Assembly: GCA_025054935.1 (NCBI GenBank)
Contig: JANWZD010000004.1
Coordinates: 124,001-188,000, forward strand
Reading direction: 5' to 3'
DNA: 64,000 nt
DNA from: Dehalococcoidia bacterium
Lineage (GTDB): Bacteria; Chloroflexota; Dehalococcoidia; SpSt-223
Shown: in pieces, positions 56,974-64,000 of the stretch
How the letters are laid out: every line of letters begins with the position of its first letter
Position numbering within the stretch: position 1 is the first letter of the stretch
Notes under the pieces: generated by a model
Database searches by the model: none
What the model was told of the DNA's origin: nothing
What the model saw: the letters and a program-made list of their open reading frames with translations, nothing else
Translations under genes and position numbers: made by a program

Positions 56974-59693
56974 CCGCCGATGCTCACGCGCTCAACGGCG
57001 ATGCCGAGGGTCCGCTCATCAAGGGAGCGCCCGACGGCAAGGCGAACGGTCTCTGTTCCGCTTGCCTCGAGGGCCGTGCCGGGCGCTGCGCCCTTGACGC
57101 CGATCGCGGCGTGAGAGAGACGAAAGCCGCCGCGGAGGTCGGTAGCGATCCCCAGCGCGCGGAAGGCGGCGACGGCGTCCTCGCCGAGTTTGGCCGAGGC
57201 GTCGTCCTTGACGGCGAGGGCGACGATTGTTCCCGGGGGGAGGTCGGCGATCGCCTTGGCAAGCCGACCGGAGGCGCCATCGTCGGCAAATGTGTCGTAG
57301 CTCGCAGAGAGGAGGATACGGCCGCTCGCTGGGTCGAGGGCGACGAGGTTGTAGCCGCGCCGGTCGCGCGCGACTGACCGGCCGTCGACGACGATCCGCG
57401 CGGCATTGCCGGCGTTCAGTCCCGCCGACTCAACGCGCAGGTCGACGGGAGCGCGAATGCCGGTAGCGCCAATGGTCCGGTCGACGGGAAGGACATCCGC
57501 CGGGCGGACCAGGCGGTCGACCTCGACATCGAGCCGATTTGCGCCGGTGACGAACTGCGAAGCGGCGGCGGTCACTTGATAGTCGTGGAAGCCGCTGTGC
57601 AGGGGGAACTCTCCGAGCAGGTGGCCGTTGAGGCGCAGCCGGAGCGTTCCCTCTGGCCGGCCGGGATAGTCGAACGGCGCGGCGCGGACCGTCAGCGAAA
57701 CTGTCGCTGCTGCGCCGACGTTGGGGATGAAGATCCGCGCTGAGGAGCGGGTCGACCAGCGGACGGGGCGGCCCTGGTAGACCTCCTCGCCCGTCCAGCC
57801 GTCGCCGCGATACGGCCGTCCGGCCGGCTCTCCGAACGCGATCGCCACAGGGAGGGACACGGGTTGCGGCGTGATGCGATAGAGCGCGGTCGCGCCGTCA
57901 TCGCGGACGAGTTCGAGCGGGAGCACCCGCTGCGCGTACGCTTCAGCTTCTGCGACGCCGTAGGCGCGATGGACAGCGAGGAAGCGCAGGTCATAGAGCG
58001 CGATCAAGCGCGGCGCAGCGGCGCGGTCGGCAGCCTCGGTCGCCGCGTCGGGCTGCTCTCCCTGCTCGATGCGGGCGATCGTTCCGAAGACGGGCAGGTC
58101 GGAGAAGTAGACGAATTTGAAGGGCGGGTTGCGCGAGATGTTGCCGCCGAGCATGCGCTTCTGGTGGGCGTATTGGTAGGCTTGGATCGTCGTTCGCTCT
58201 TTGCCGAGCACGCCGTAGCTGTTGCGCCAGCCGAGCGGCAGCTGGACGATCGCGAAGTCGCCGGGTTCGGCGGCGATAAGCTGATAGATCGCTGGCGCGC
58301 GCAGGTTGTTCAGCGGCAGCGGCACGGCGATCTGGTCGAAGAGGAGGACGACGAGCAGGGCGCCGGCGGCGAGCCGCTCCCGCTGGGGGCGCAATGCCCG
58401 CAGCACGGCCGCCGCGCCGAAGGCGACGAGCACAGCAAGGCAGAGCGTCAGCGGGATGCTGAAACGGTTTGGGAAGCGGTTGGCGTTGATCAACGGAAGA
58501 TAGTGGAGCGCGATATAGGGAAGGGGGAAATTCGTCTCGATCCCGTCGAAGGTCCAGCGCGAGCGGCCGAGGATGTGAAGCACGGGGCCGAGACAGAGCA
58601 CGGCGAAGGCGACGGCCATCCATCCCCATCGCCGGGCCGCGTGAAACCGCCAGAGCGCAACGATCGTATTAAAAAGCACCCCATAGCCGATAAAGACAAT
58701 AGGAACATCGGTGAACTGGCTCGTCCACGGTGCAGCGAGAGGGCCAAGGATGGGGTGAAGGTGCGTGGGGAGGACAAAGGAAAGGAGGTCGGCGGAGAAG
58801 CCATCGGCGTAGCCCCAGCGATTGGTGAGATAGTGCCCCTCGAGGCGATCCTCATGCCACATCAGGGCAAGCAGGGGCGCGGCGACAAGCGCGCATCCCG
58901 CGCCGATTGCAGCGAGCGGGACGATCAGCCGCAGCGGCTGATGCCCGGCGCGGGCGGAGCGCCAGAGGTGATGGCCGATGAGGGGGAAGGCAAGGAACAA
59001 ACTGAAGGCGGCGAGCGTTAACTCGTTGTAGAAAAGACAGGCGAACCAAAGGACGGCCAGGGCCGGGTGGACCCAGGTCGTCCCTTTGGCGTCCCATCGA
59101 TCGAGGGTTTGAAGGAGGGAAAGCGCGAAGAGGGGAAGCGGCCACAGCGTCGTCAGATTGCTCGACCCGAACGACGCGTACACCCAGCGCGAGGCAGCGA
59201 ACGCGAAGATCGCGCCACCGAGAAACGCTGGAATGCCGGCAGGGCGGATCCCCTCGCGCACAAGTATATACCGACACAAGAGAAATGCGGCAAGACCATT
59301 TCCGGTCAACGAAAGCACCAACAGGACATTGATAGCGCCGATGGGCCCGATGAAGGGCTGCAGGGGAAGAGAGAGCAGGCCATTGAGAAAGGTAAGAGTG
59401 TAATACACCAAGCTGACGCCGACCGGATAGAAGATATAGTCGGTAAAGAAGGGAGAGACGCCGAGCGAGAAGATCGAAAAGCGGAGCCACCAAAGGTTCC
59501 AGACAAAGATCCCCTCGTCGACGTCGATCCCAACGACATGGTCGAGAAAATGCAGCGGAAGCGGCCACGTCAGGATGACGGCGAGAACGAAGTAGCTCGC
59601 CGCCGCAAGAAGCGGGCCGCGGAGCGAAACGACCAGCGAAACGCTCGTTACGGCCGGCTGGAACGCCGGATCGGAAGCGAGCCGGGATGTCAC
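56970..59693 (-). CDS. Large membrane protein (YfhO/GT-C-like) with C-terminal ILEI domain
   Basis: About 907 residues. Residues ~10-450 hold some ten to twelve hydrophobic helices with LTWPLPLHFLDHVVGIDVDE, an acidic loop like those of GT-C or YfhO proteins. A soluble middle part follows, including a beta-sandwich (LRLRLNGHLLGEFPLHSGFH, ~690). The C-terminus (~770-870) matches the ILEI/FAM3 domain: DRRGYNLVALDPASGRILLS, SYDTFADDGASGRLAKAIAD, LPPGTIVALAVKDDASAKLG and FRLSHAAIGVKG. Function unknown; lipid-linked sugar transfer plus glycan recognition is plausible. No ribosome binding site precedes the longer ATG start at 59723; TACCAT six bases before GTG 59693 suggests a leaderless start there. 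Confidence 0.75.
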   Translation of the reverse strand: MTSRLASDPAFQPAVTSVSLVVSLRGPLLAAASYFVLAVILTWPLPLHFLDHVVGIDVDEGIFVWNLWWLRFSIFSLGVSPFFTDYIFYPVGVSLVYYTLTFLNGLLSLPLQPFIGPIGAINVLLVLSLTGNGLAAFLLCRYILVREGIRPAGIPAFLGGAIFAFAASRWVYASFGSSNLTTLWPLPLFALSLLQTLDRWDAKGTTWVHPALAVLWFACLFYNELTLAAFSLFLAFPLIGHHLWRSARAGHQPLRLIVPLAAIGAGCALVAAPLLALMWHEDRLEGHYLTNRWGYADGFSADLLSFVLPTHLHPILGPLAAPWTSQFTDVPIVFIGYGVLFNTIVALWRFHAARRWGWMAVAFAVLCLGPVLHILGRSRWTFDGIETNFPLPYIALHYLPLINANRFPNRFSIPLTLCLAVLVAFGAAAVLRALRPQRERLAAGALLVVLLFDQIAVPLPLNNLRAPAIYQLIAAEPGDFAIVQLPLGWRNSYGVLGKERTTIQAYQYAHQKRMLGGNISRNPPFKFVYFSDLPVFGTIARIEQGEQPDAATEAADRAAAPRLIALYDLRFLAVHRAYGVAEAEAYAQRVLPLELVRDDGATALYRITPQPVSLPVAIAFGEPAGRPYRGDGWTGEEVYQGRPVRWSTRSSARIFIPNVGAAATVSLTVRAAPFDYPGRPEGTLRLRLNGHLLGEFPLHSGFHDYQVTAAASQFVTGANRLDVEVDRLVRPADVLPVDRTIGATGIRAPVDLRVESAGLNAGNAARIVVDGRSVARDRRGYNLVALDPASGRILLSASYDTFADDGASGRLAKAIADLPPGTIVALAVKDDASAKLGEDAVAAFRALGIATDLRGGFRLSHAAIGVKGAAPGTALEASGTETVRLAVGRSLDERTLGIAVERVSIGG

Positions 59694-59778
59694 TCCGGGA
59701 TGGTAGCACAGCCCGGAGGTCATCCTGAGAGGAACAGGGATGACAGAACCGCCTGTCTTGCGGTGAGGTGGAATGAAG

Positions 59779-60927
59779 ATGATGAACCGATTGATTGAAC
59801 GAGAGCATGAGCTCAGCCGCGAACACGGCGGGGCGCTTCATCTTGATGAGACGGGGTTCGGCCTGGCCGGCGTCCCGGTCGACCCGGAGCTGGTGCGCGA
59901 CTACCTCGGAACGGACGACCTTGGCGTGTCGGAGGGGCAGTTTGATGCTGCCCGCACGGGCGAAGTGCTCCGGCGCAGCCAGCGTGCCGCCGCGGAGGAG
60001 GCCGAAGACGAGTTCGACGGCGACTTGACCGGCGTCGAGGAGCCGATTGCTATCTATCTGCGCGAGATCGATCGGGTCCCGCTGCTGAAGCCGCACGAGG
60101 AGATCGAGCTTGCCAAGGCGATCGAGGCGGGCGAGATCGCCAAGAAGCAGCTGGCAGAAGGGGTGGGCGACCGCGCAGAACTGGAAAAGATCATTGAAGC
60201 GGGTGAAGCGGCGCGCCGCCACTTGACGGAGGCGAACTTGCGGCTCGTGGTGTCGGTGGCGAAGCGCTACCTCGGCCGGGGCCTGCCGCTGCTCGACCTG
60301 ATCCAGGAGGGCAACCTCGGCCTCCAGCGGGCGGTCGAGAAGTTCGACTACCGGCGGGGTTTCCGCTTCAGCACCTACGCCACCTGGTGGATCCGCCAGT
60401 CGGTCAGCCGCGCTGTCGCCGATCAGGCGCGGACGATCCGGATCCCCGTGCACATGATTGAGCAGATCGGGCAGTACTACCGGACGGCGCACGCGCTGCA
60501 CCAGGACCTTGGCCGTGACCCGACGGTCGAGGAAGTGGCGACCGCGATGGGATCGACCCCCGAGCGGGTTGAGAACATCATCCGCGCTGCGCGCCAACCG
60601 GTGTCGCTCGAGACGCCGCTCGGCGATGAAGATGAGTTGACGCTGGGCGATCTCGTCCCCGACCGCGTCAGCCAGGAGCCGTCGGCGGCAGTCGCGGAGA
60701 AGTCGCTGCGGGAAGAGCTCGATGAGGTGCTCGCCGAGCTGACCGAGCGGCAGCGGGCAGTGGTGAAGCTGCGGTTCGGGCTGGTCGACGGCCGCGCGCG
60801 GACATTGGAGGAGATCGGCAATGAGCTGAATCTCAGCCGCGAACGGGTCCGCCAGATCGAATCTGAGGCGTTCCACAAGCTGCGCCAGCCGCGCATCTGG
60901 GCGAAGCTGCGCGACTTCTTGGAGTAA
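59779..60927 (+). CDS. RNA polymerase sigma factor, sigma-70 family group 1/2 (RpoD/SigA-like)
   Basis: About 382 residues with the complete sigma-70 core. Region 1.2 is [18 protein letters not shown]; region 2 has [60 protein letters not shown] (2.3-2.4) and [12 protein letters not shown]. Region 4 ends [40 protein letters not shown] (helix-turn-helix for the -35). Region 1.1 is short and acidic (DEFDGDLTG). It is either the main sigma factor or a close group-2 paralogue; other loci would decide. GAGGTG is 8 nt before ATG 59779, while ATG 59773 is only 2 nt away, so 59779 is preferred. Confidence 0.94.
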   Translation: MMNRLIEREHELSREHGGALHLDETGFGLAGVPVDPELVRDYLGTDDLGVSEGQFDAARTGEVLRRSQRAAAEEAEDEFDGDLTGVEEPIAIYLREIDRVPLLKPHEEIELAKAIEAGEIAKKQLAEGVGDRAELEKIIEAGEAARRHLTEANLRLVVSVAKRYLGRGLPLLDLIQEGNLGLQRAVEKFDYRRGFRFSTYATWWIRQSVSRAVADQARTIRIPVHMIEQIGQYYRTAHALHQDLGRDPTVEEVATAMGSTPERVENIIRAARQPVSLETPLGDEDELTLGDLVPDRVSQEPSAAVAEKSLREELDEVLAELTERQRAVVKLRFGLVDGRARTLEEIGNELNLSRERVRQIESEAFHKLRQPRIWAKLRDFLE

Positions 60928-60950
60928 GCGCGCCGCGCGGAGCGGCTCGC

Positions 60951-62123
60951 TCAGTCCCCGGTTCTTTCGGACCGGGGACAGTTCTTTTCGGCAGGATGGG
61001 CGATGGGGAGGGGAAACCGGATGGTCGCGACCGTGCCGCCGTTCGAGTGAAGTTCGAGCGTGCCTTTCAGGTCGTCCGCGATGAGGGCGCGCGCAATCCG
61101 CAGCCCGAGGTTCTGTCCCTCATCAAGCGAGAACCCCGGCGGAAGCCCAACCCCGTTGTCGATGACCCGCATCTCGCCCATCCCCTCGACCGTCGCAAAG
61201 ACCACCTCGATGCGGCCCTCCGGCTGGCCGCGCAGTCCATGCTCGATCGAGTTGCTGATCAGTTCGTTCAGCACGAGGGCGAGCGAAGTCGCAGCTTTCG
61301 TCGGGAGAGGCCAGGCCTCGCCTCGGACGCTGATGTCGATCGGCTGGTCGCCGGCGAGGGCGCGCACGGCAATCGCGGCGACCCGCGTCGCCAGCTCTCC
61401 CATGTTGTTGGACTCGCCCGCGTCGGGCGTGAGAAGGTCGTGAACGGCAGCGATACACCGCACGCGGGCGAGGCTCTCGCGCAGCGACTCCGCCGGCGGC
61501 TTGGTGATCCCGTTGGCGATCTCGAGCGAAAGGAGGTCAGCGATTGTCTGGAGGTTGTTGCGGACGCGGTGCTGCATCTCCTGATTGAGCAGCAGCAGCT
61601 GGCGGTTGCTGCGTTCGAGCGCTTCCTCGTTGCTCCGGATGATCCGGTCGCGCGCTTTCAGATACTCCTCCGAGATGGCGAACAGCTGGAGGTCGATCGC
61701 GGCATTGATGCGGGCGACCGCAGCGAGCACGTCGCTCGGCACGGCGAGCCAGAGGCGGCGAGCAAGCATGCGCTGCACAGTCGACTGGACGGCAGCGCGG
61801 AAGAGCGAGAGCGGCTGCAGCAGGTCGCTCAGTTCGAGTTCGTGCTCGATGCCCCACAGCGCGCGCTCGGCACCCCAGCGCGACGCTTCGGAGGCGACTT
61901 GGGACTCTTCCTCCGGGGTCTCAGCGCGGAGAGCGGCGACCAGCAGCCGAAGGTTATCGCGCCCACGGGCGACGATGCTTTCTGCGTCGCGTCGGGGGGT
62001 GTGGAGCTGGGCGTCGGCGAGGAGGCGGTGCCACTCCTGAAGGACGAGATGCTCGTGACGCTCGAGGTAGCGCGCAGTCTGTTCGAGCGCCAGCCGCCGC
62101 AGCCAGCGGAAGAGGGGGTTCAT
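60951..62123 (-). CDS. Sensor histidine kinase, HisKA_2 (HWE-like/LytS-type phosphoacceptor) family
   Basis: A 390-residue soluble kinase without membrane helices. Residues ~1-150 form a helical sensor part (TARYLERHEHLVLQEWHRLL) resembling the RsbR/RsbT-regulator N-terminal helical domains. A coiled coil (ISEEYLKARDRIIRSNEEAL) leads to the phosphoacceptor motif LNQEMQHRVRNNLQTIADLL (His at ~185, HisKA_2). The ATPase domain shows LALVLNELISNSIEHGLRG (N-box), RVIDNGVGLPPGF (G1) and NLGLRIARAL (G2). It begins 5 nt after the Xer recombinase stop, so they share an mRNA. No response regulator is adjacent. It is convergent with the sigma factor gene. Confidence 0.9.
   Translation of the reverse strand: MNPLFRWLRRLALEQTARYLERHEHLVLQEWHRLLADAQLHTPRRDAESIVARGRDNLRLLVAALRAETPEEESQVASEASRWGAERALWGIEHELELSDLLQPLSLFRAAVQSTVQRMLARRLWLAVPSDVLAAVARINAAIDLQLFAISEEYLKARDRIIRSNEEALERSNRQLLLLNQEMQHRVRNNLQTIADLLSLEIANGITKPPAESLRESLARVRCIAAVHDLLTPDAGESNNMGELATRVAAIAVRALAGDQPIDISVRGEAWPLPTKAATSLALVLNELISNSIEHGLRGQPEGRIEVVFATVEGMGEMRVIDNGVGLPPGFSLDEGQNLGLRIARALIADDLKGTLELHSNGGTVATIRFPLPIAHPAEKNCPRSERTGD
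60954..60988 (+). terminator. Intrinsic terminator of the sigma factor gene
   Basis: A 9-bp perfect stem GTCCCCGGT / ACCGGGGAC (60954-60962, 60971-60979) with an 8-nt loop, followed by AGTTCTTTT. It begins 27 nt after the sigma stop codon. It lies inside the last codons of the convergent histidine kinase gene. Confidence 0.8.
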
Positions 62124-62128
62124 CTGCG

Positions 62129-63010
62129 TTAGCGGCGCGCTCCGGCTGCTGGCTGCACGCGCTCGTAAATCTGGGTGGTCGTGATCGAAGCGTGGCCGAG
62201 CAGTTCTTGGACCGACTTCAGGTCGGCGCCCTCTGCGAGCTTGTGGGCGGCGAGGCTATGTCGCAGCGTATGGGGGGTGATAGCCACCTCCAGCCGCGCA
62301 GCACGGGCGTGCGCCTTGATGATGAGCCAGAAGCCTTGCCGGGTAAGCCGCTCGCCCCGGTGATTGACGAAGAGGGCGTCATGATCAGGGGCGCGCACGA
62401 GCAGCGGCCGCGCCTCGACGAGATAGGTCTGCACCGCGGCAGCAGCAGGAGCAGGCACGGGGAGGATGCGCTCTCGCCCTCCCTTGCCGACACAGCGGAC
62501 AAAGCCGGCCAGCAGGTTGACATCCGCCACGTTCAAAGCGACGAGCTCTGAGACCCGCATTCCCGTGGCGTACAGCAGTTCGAGCATCGCCTTGTCGCGC
62601 CGCGCTTCCGGGGTGTTCAGGCGTGCCGGCTGCTCGAGGAGCCGAGCGATGTCCTCCACCGAAACGGCGCGCGGCACGGGCTTCCCCACCTTGGGGCATT
62701 CAAGGTCTTCGGTGGGGTCCGCGCTGATAATGCCGCCGGTGCGAAGGAAGCGGAAGAACGATTTGAGCGCAGCAACTTTGCGGGCAACCGTTGCGGGCGC
62801 ATACTTGCGCTCGCGCAAGGAGAGGACATAGCTCTGGGTATCCTCCGCGGTGACGGCAGACCACTCCTCGAGCAGCTGAACAGCGGGGCATTCGGCGCGC
62901 AGCCAAGCGACAAACTGGGAGAGGTCATTCCGGTAGGCCGCCAGCGTATTGGGCGAGAACTTCCGCTCAATCTCGAGGAAACTTAGGAACTCAATGACAT
63001 CCGTCTCCAC
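62129..63010 (-). CDS. Tyrosine recombinase XerC/XerD family
   Basis: A 293-residue integrase-type recombinase. The N-terminal SAM-like domain has VIEFLSFLEIERKFSPNTLA and AYRNDLSQFVAWL. The catalytic set is complete: Arg in ATGMRVSELVAL, Lys in VGKGGRERILPV, H-x-x-R in ITPHTLRHSLAAH, His in LLGHASITTT and the nucleophile Tyr in TQIYERVQP. Length and motifs fit chromosomal XerC/XerD, which resolve chromosome dimers at dif, rather than a phage integrase; no dif site or prophage was seen. GGAGGG precedes GTG 63010. It is first in an operon with the histidine kinase. Confidence 0.93.
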   Translation of the reverse strand: METDVIEFLSFLEIERKFSPNTLAAYRNDLSQFVAWLRAECPAVQLLEEWSAVTAEDTQSYVLSLRERKYAPATVARKVAALKSFFRFLRTGGIISADPTEDLECPKVGKPVPRAVSVEDIARLLEQPARLNTPEARRDKAMLELLYATGMRVSELVALNVADVNLLAGFVRCVGKGGRERILPVPAPAAAAVQTYLVEARPLLVRAPDHDALFVNHRGERLTRQGFWLIIKAHARAARLEVAITPHTLRHSLAAHKLAEGADLKSVQELLGHASITTTQIYERVQPAAGARR

Positions 63011-63076
63011 GAATCGCCCTCCGCTCGCTCGTGGCCAGCTCGCGTGGGAGAGGCTTGGCCTCCCTCGCAATGGGGG

Positions 63077-63082
63077 ATTGTA
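63077..63082 (-). promoter_or_regulatory. Candidate extended -10 of the xer-histidine kinase operon
   Basis: TGATACAAT on the minus strand: TACAAT (63082-63077) preceded by TGA. The start is predicted near 63070, about 60 nt before GTG 63010. The element directly abuts the stop codon of the DUF711 gene (63083). No clear -35 was found, as is usual for extended -10 promoters. Confidence 0.5.
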
Positions 63083-64000
63083 TCACCGAGCGACGCCCGA
63101 TTCGTCTACTTCGCTCCGTCGGTCACCTCGCACCTGTCGGCGAAGGTCGAGCGTTGGCGTTTCGGCCAGCGTACCGGCAGGGCCGTCGGCAGCGAGCCGC
63201 GCTGTTGTCGAGTTGGCGAAGTAGGGGAAGGTGAAGCGTGTCCGCTCACCGGGACCAAGCCCCGGCACGGGGAGGAGCCGAGCAGTAAGGGGCTTCTCGA
63301 GCAGAACGGCGAGCGCGGCGACATCAAGCAAAATGCCGGTCAACTGAGCCTCGGTCGTCTCGCCCGGCAGGGGGATGGTGTCGAGCCCGGCACCGCAGAC
63401 AGCCGACATAAGGAGAAGGGTGTCGAGCGTGATTGTCCCTTCCGCGTGACGCTCAGCGAGGACGCTGTCTTCGAGCAGGGGGAGCATCACCCCGGAAAAT
63501 CCGCAGCGCGGGAGGTCGACGCGCCGCAGCGTGTCGGCAAGGAAGGCGACCGCTGCCAAGGTGCCGGGACCGCCGAAGCGGACGCCAAGCTGCTCAAGCG
63601 CAGCAACAATGCTGCGGTCTGGGGTGGGGAAAGGAGCAAGCGTCAGGTCGATCCCGGCGAATCGCACTTCTTCTTCTTCGCGGATGAGCGCGTGCGCAAT
63701 CGCGGCGAGACGCCCGCCCACCGCTTCCAGCGTCGCGACGAGGCGATCTCGGCAGGCGGCAAGCGTCCCCGCGCTGAACGCTGCAACGGCGAGGTCGGCC
63801 GCTTCGAGCGCAAGGGCGAACTGGGGAGAACCGCCGTCGTGATACCCGGTCGGGAAGAAGGGACCGCCCGGCGGTGTACAGGCCTGAACGGCGAAGCGAA
63901 GGTTGCCCATACCGTGGTCGGTCGCGCGCGCAAGCCGCTGAATTGCGCGCGCGCAGGCGCGTGCAGCGACGACGGAGACCCCTCCCTCGGCGTGCCCGAT
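63083..64000 (-). CDS. DUF711 (UPF0210) family protein, partial
   Basis: The C-terminal 305 codons of a DUF711/COG2848 protein; the start lies beyond the right edge because the frame stays open to 64000 (IGHAEGGVSVVAARACARAI). Family blocks seen are FFPTGYHDGGSPQFALALEA, VRFAGIDLTLAPFPTPDRSI, FGGPGTLAAVAFLADTLRRV and VCGAGLDTIPLPGETTEAQL. Related proteins adopt a pyruvate-formate-lyase-like barrel but the biochemical role is not known. Full-length members are ~420-450 residues. Located upstream of, and on the same strand as, the recombinase gene. Confidence 0.9.
   Translation of the reverse strand: MGHAEGGVSVVAARACARAIQRLARATDHGMGNLRFAVQACTPPGGPFFPTGYHDGGSPQFALALEAADLAVAAFSAGTLAACRDRLVATLEAVGGRLAAIAHALIREEEEVRFAGIDLTLAPFPTPDRSIVAALEQLGVRFGGPGTLAAVAFLADTLRRVDLPRCGFSGVMLPLLEDSVLAERHAEGTITLDTLLLMSAVCGAGLDTIPLPGETTEAQLTGILLDVAALAVLLEKPLTARLLPVPGLGPGERTRFTFPYFANSTTARLAADGPAGTLAETPTLDLRRQVRGDRRSEVDESGVAR

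Noticed and set aside
62129-63010. Integrase of a mobile element or prophage
   Set aside because: Motifs and length fit XerC/D, and no phage, plasmid or attachment-site sequence is next to it.

Overview
The window is a high-GC (mid-60s percent by eye), gene-dense bacterial chromosome segment on which almost every gap between genes is short. The gene content points to Chloroflexota, probably a non-phototrophic and possibly thermophilic lineage: a UPF0182 membrane protein, coenzyme F420 genes (cofD-cofC), an MtrA/thymidylate-synthase-like/DUF4346 fusion, several large membrane glycosyltransferases with shared C-terminal beta modules, a discoidin-like surface protein, and Stp-type signalling. 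No rRNA, tRNA, insertion sequence or confirmed CRISPR was seen. The phylum call is an inference from families, not from a marker tree.

Layout. 1-5.9 kb (mostly minus): a truncated nucleotide-sugar dehydratase, a decayed Ser/Thr kinase, a beta-repeat membrane protein, UPF0182 and argB. 5.9-13.7 kb (plus): an SDR-family epimerase coupled to a broken metallo-beta-lactamase gene, then two overlapping membrane glycosyltransferase genes and an enoyl-CoA hydratase remnant. 13.7-18.3 kb (minus): GH1 beta-glycosidase with a HAD-like protein, and a cofD-cofC-lipoprotein operon. 18.6-20.1 kb: PP2C phosphatase and a discoidin-like protein. 20.1-21.8 kb: a gene-free repeat block with REP-like hairpins and a short CRISPR-looking tandem array. 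21.8-30.4 kb: a cyclase/ATPase/TPR regulator, a molybdenum hydroxylase whose large subunit is divergent from the small and medium subunits plus CoxG, and an aminotransferase. 30.5-41.4 kb: redox proteins (CcdA/TlpA), rpiA, a class A PBP, a methyltransferase, the MtrA/TS-like fusion and 2-oxoglutarate dehydrogenase E1. 41.7-45.3 kb: three tandem paralogous methyltransferases with their own promoters and terminators. 45.3-54.7 kb: D-aminoacylase family, threonine dehydratase family, a Usp/TrkA-like operon, DUF1015, rnhB, yraN, and an E1-alpha/E1-beta pair that has lost its catalytic residues. 54.7-64 kb: two more large membrane proteins (DUF2723 and an ILEI-domain fusion), a primary-type sigma factor, a Xer recombinase/histidine kinase pair and a truncated DUF711 gene.

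How the parts fit. Much of the region is housekeeping (ArgB, RpiA, SucA, RNase HII, sigma factor, PBP) mixed with cell-surface glycosylation genes at both ends. Overlaps of the ATGA/GTGA type are frequent and define many small operons. Several promoters match a TTGnnn-17/18-TAnnnT pattern, and at five genes the -10 element lies only 6-8 nt before the start codon, which suggests leaderless transcripts. Three decayed genes (kinase, metallo-beta-lactamase, enoyl-CoA hydratase) show continuing gene loss. The least explained items are the triplicated methyltransferase family, the apparently inactive E1 pair and the TS-like fusion without the usual nucleophile.
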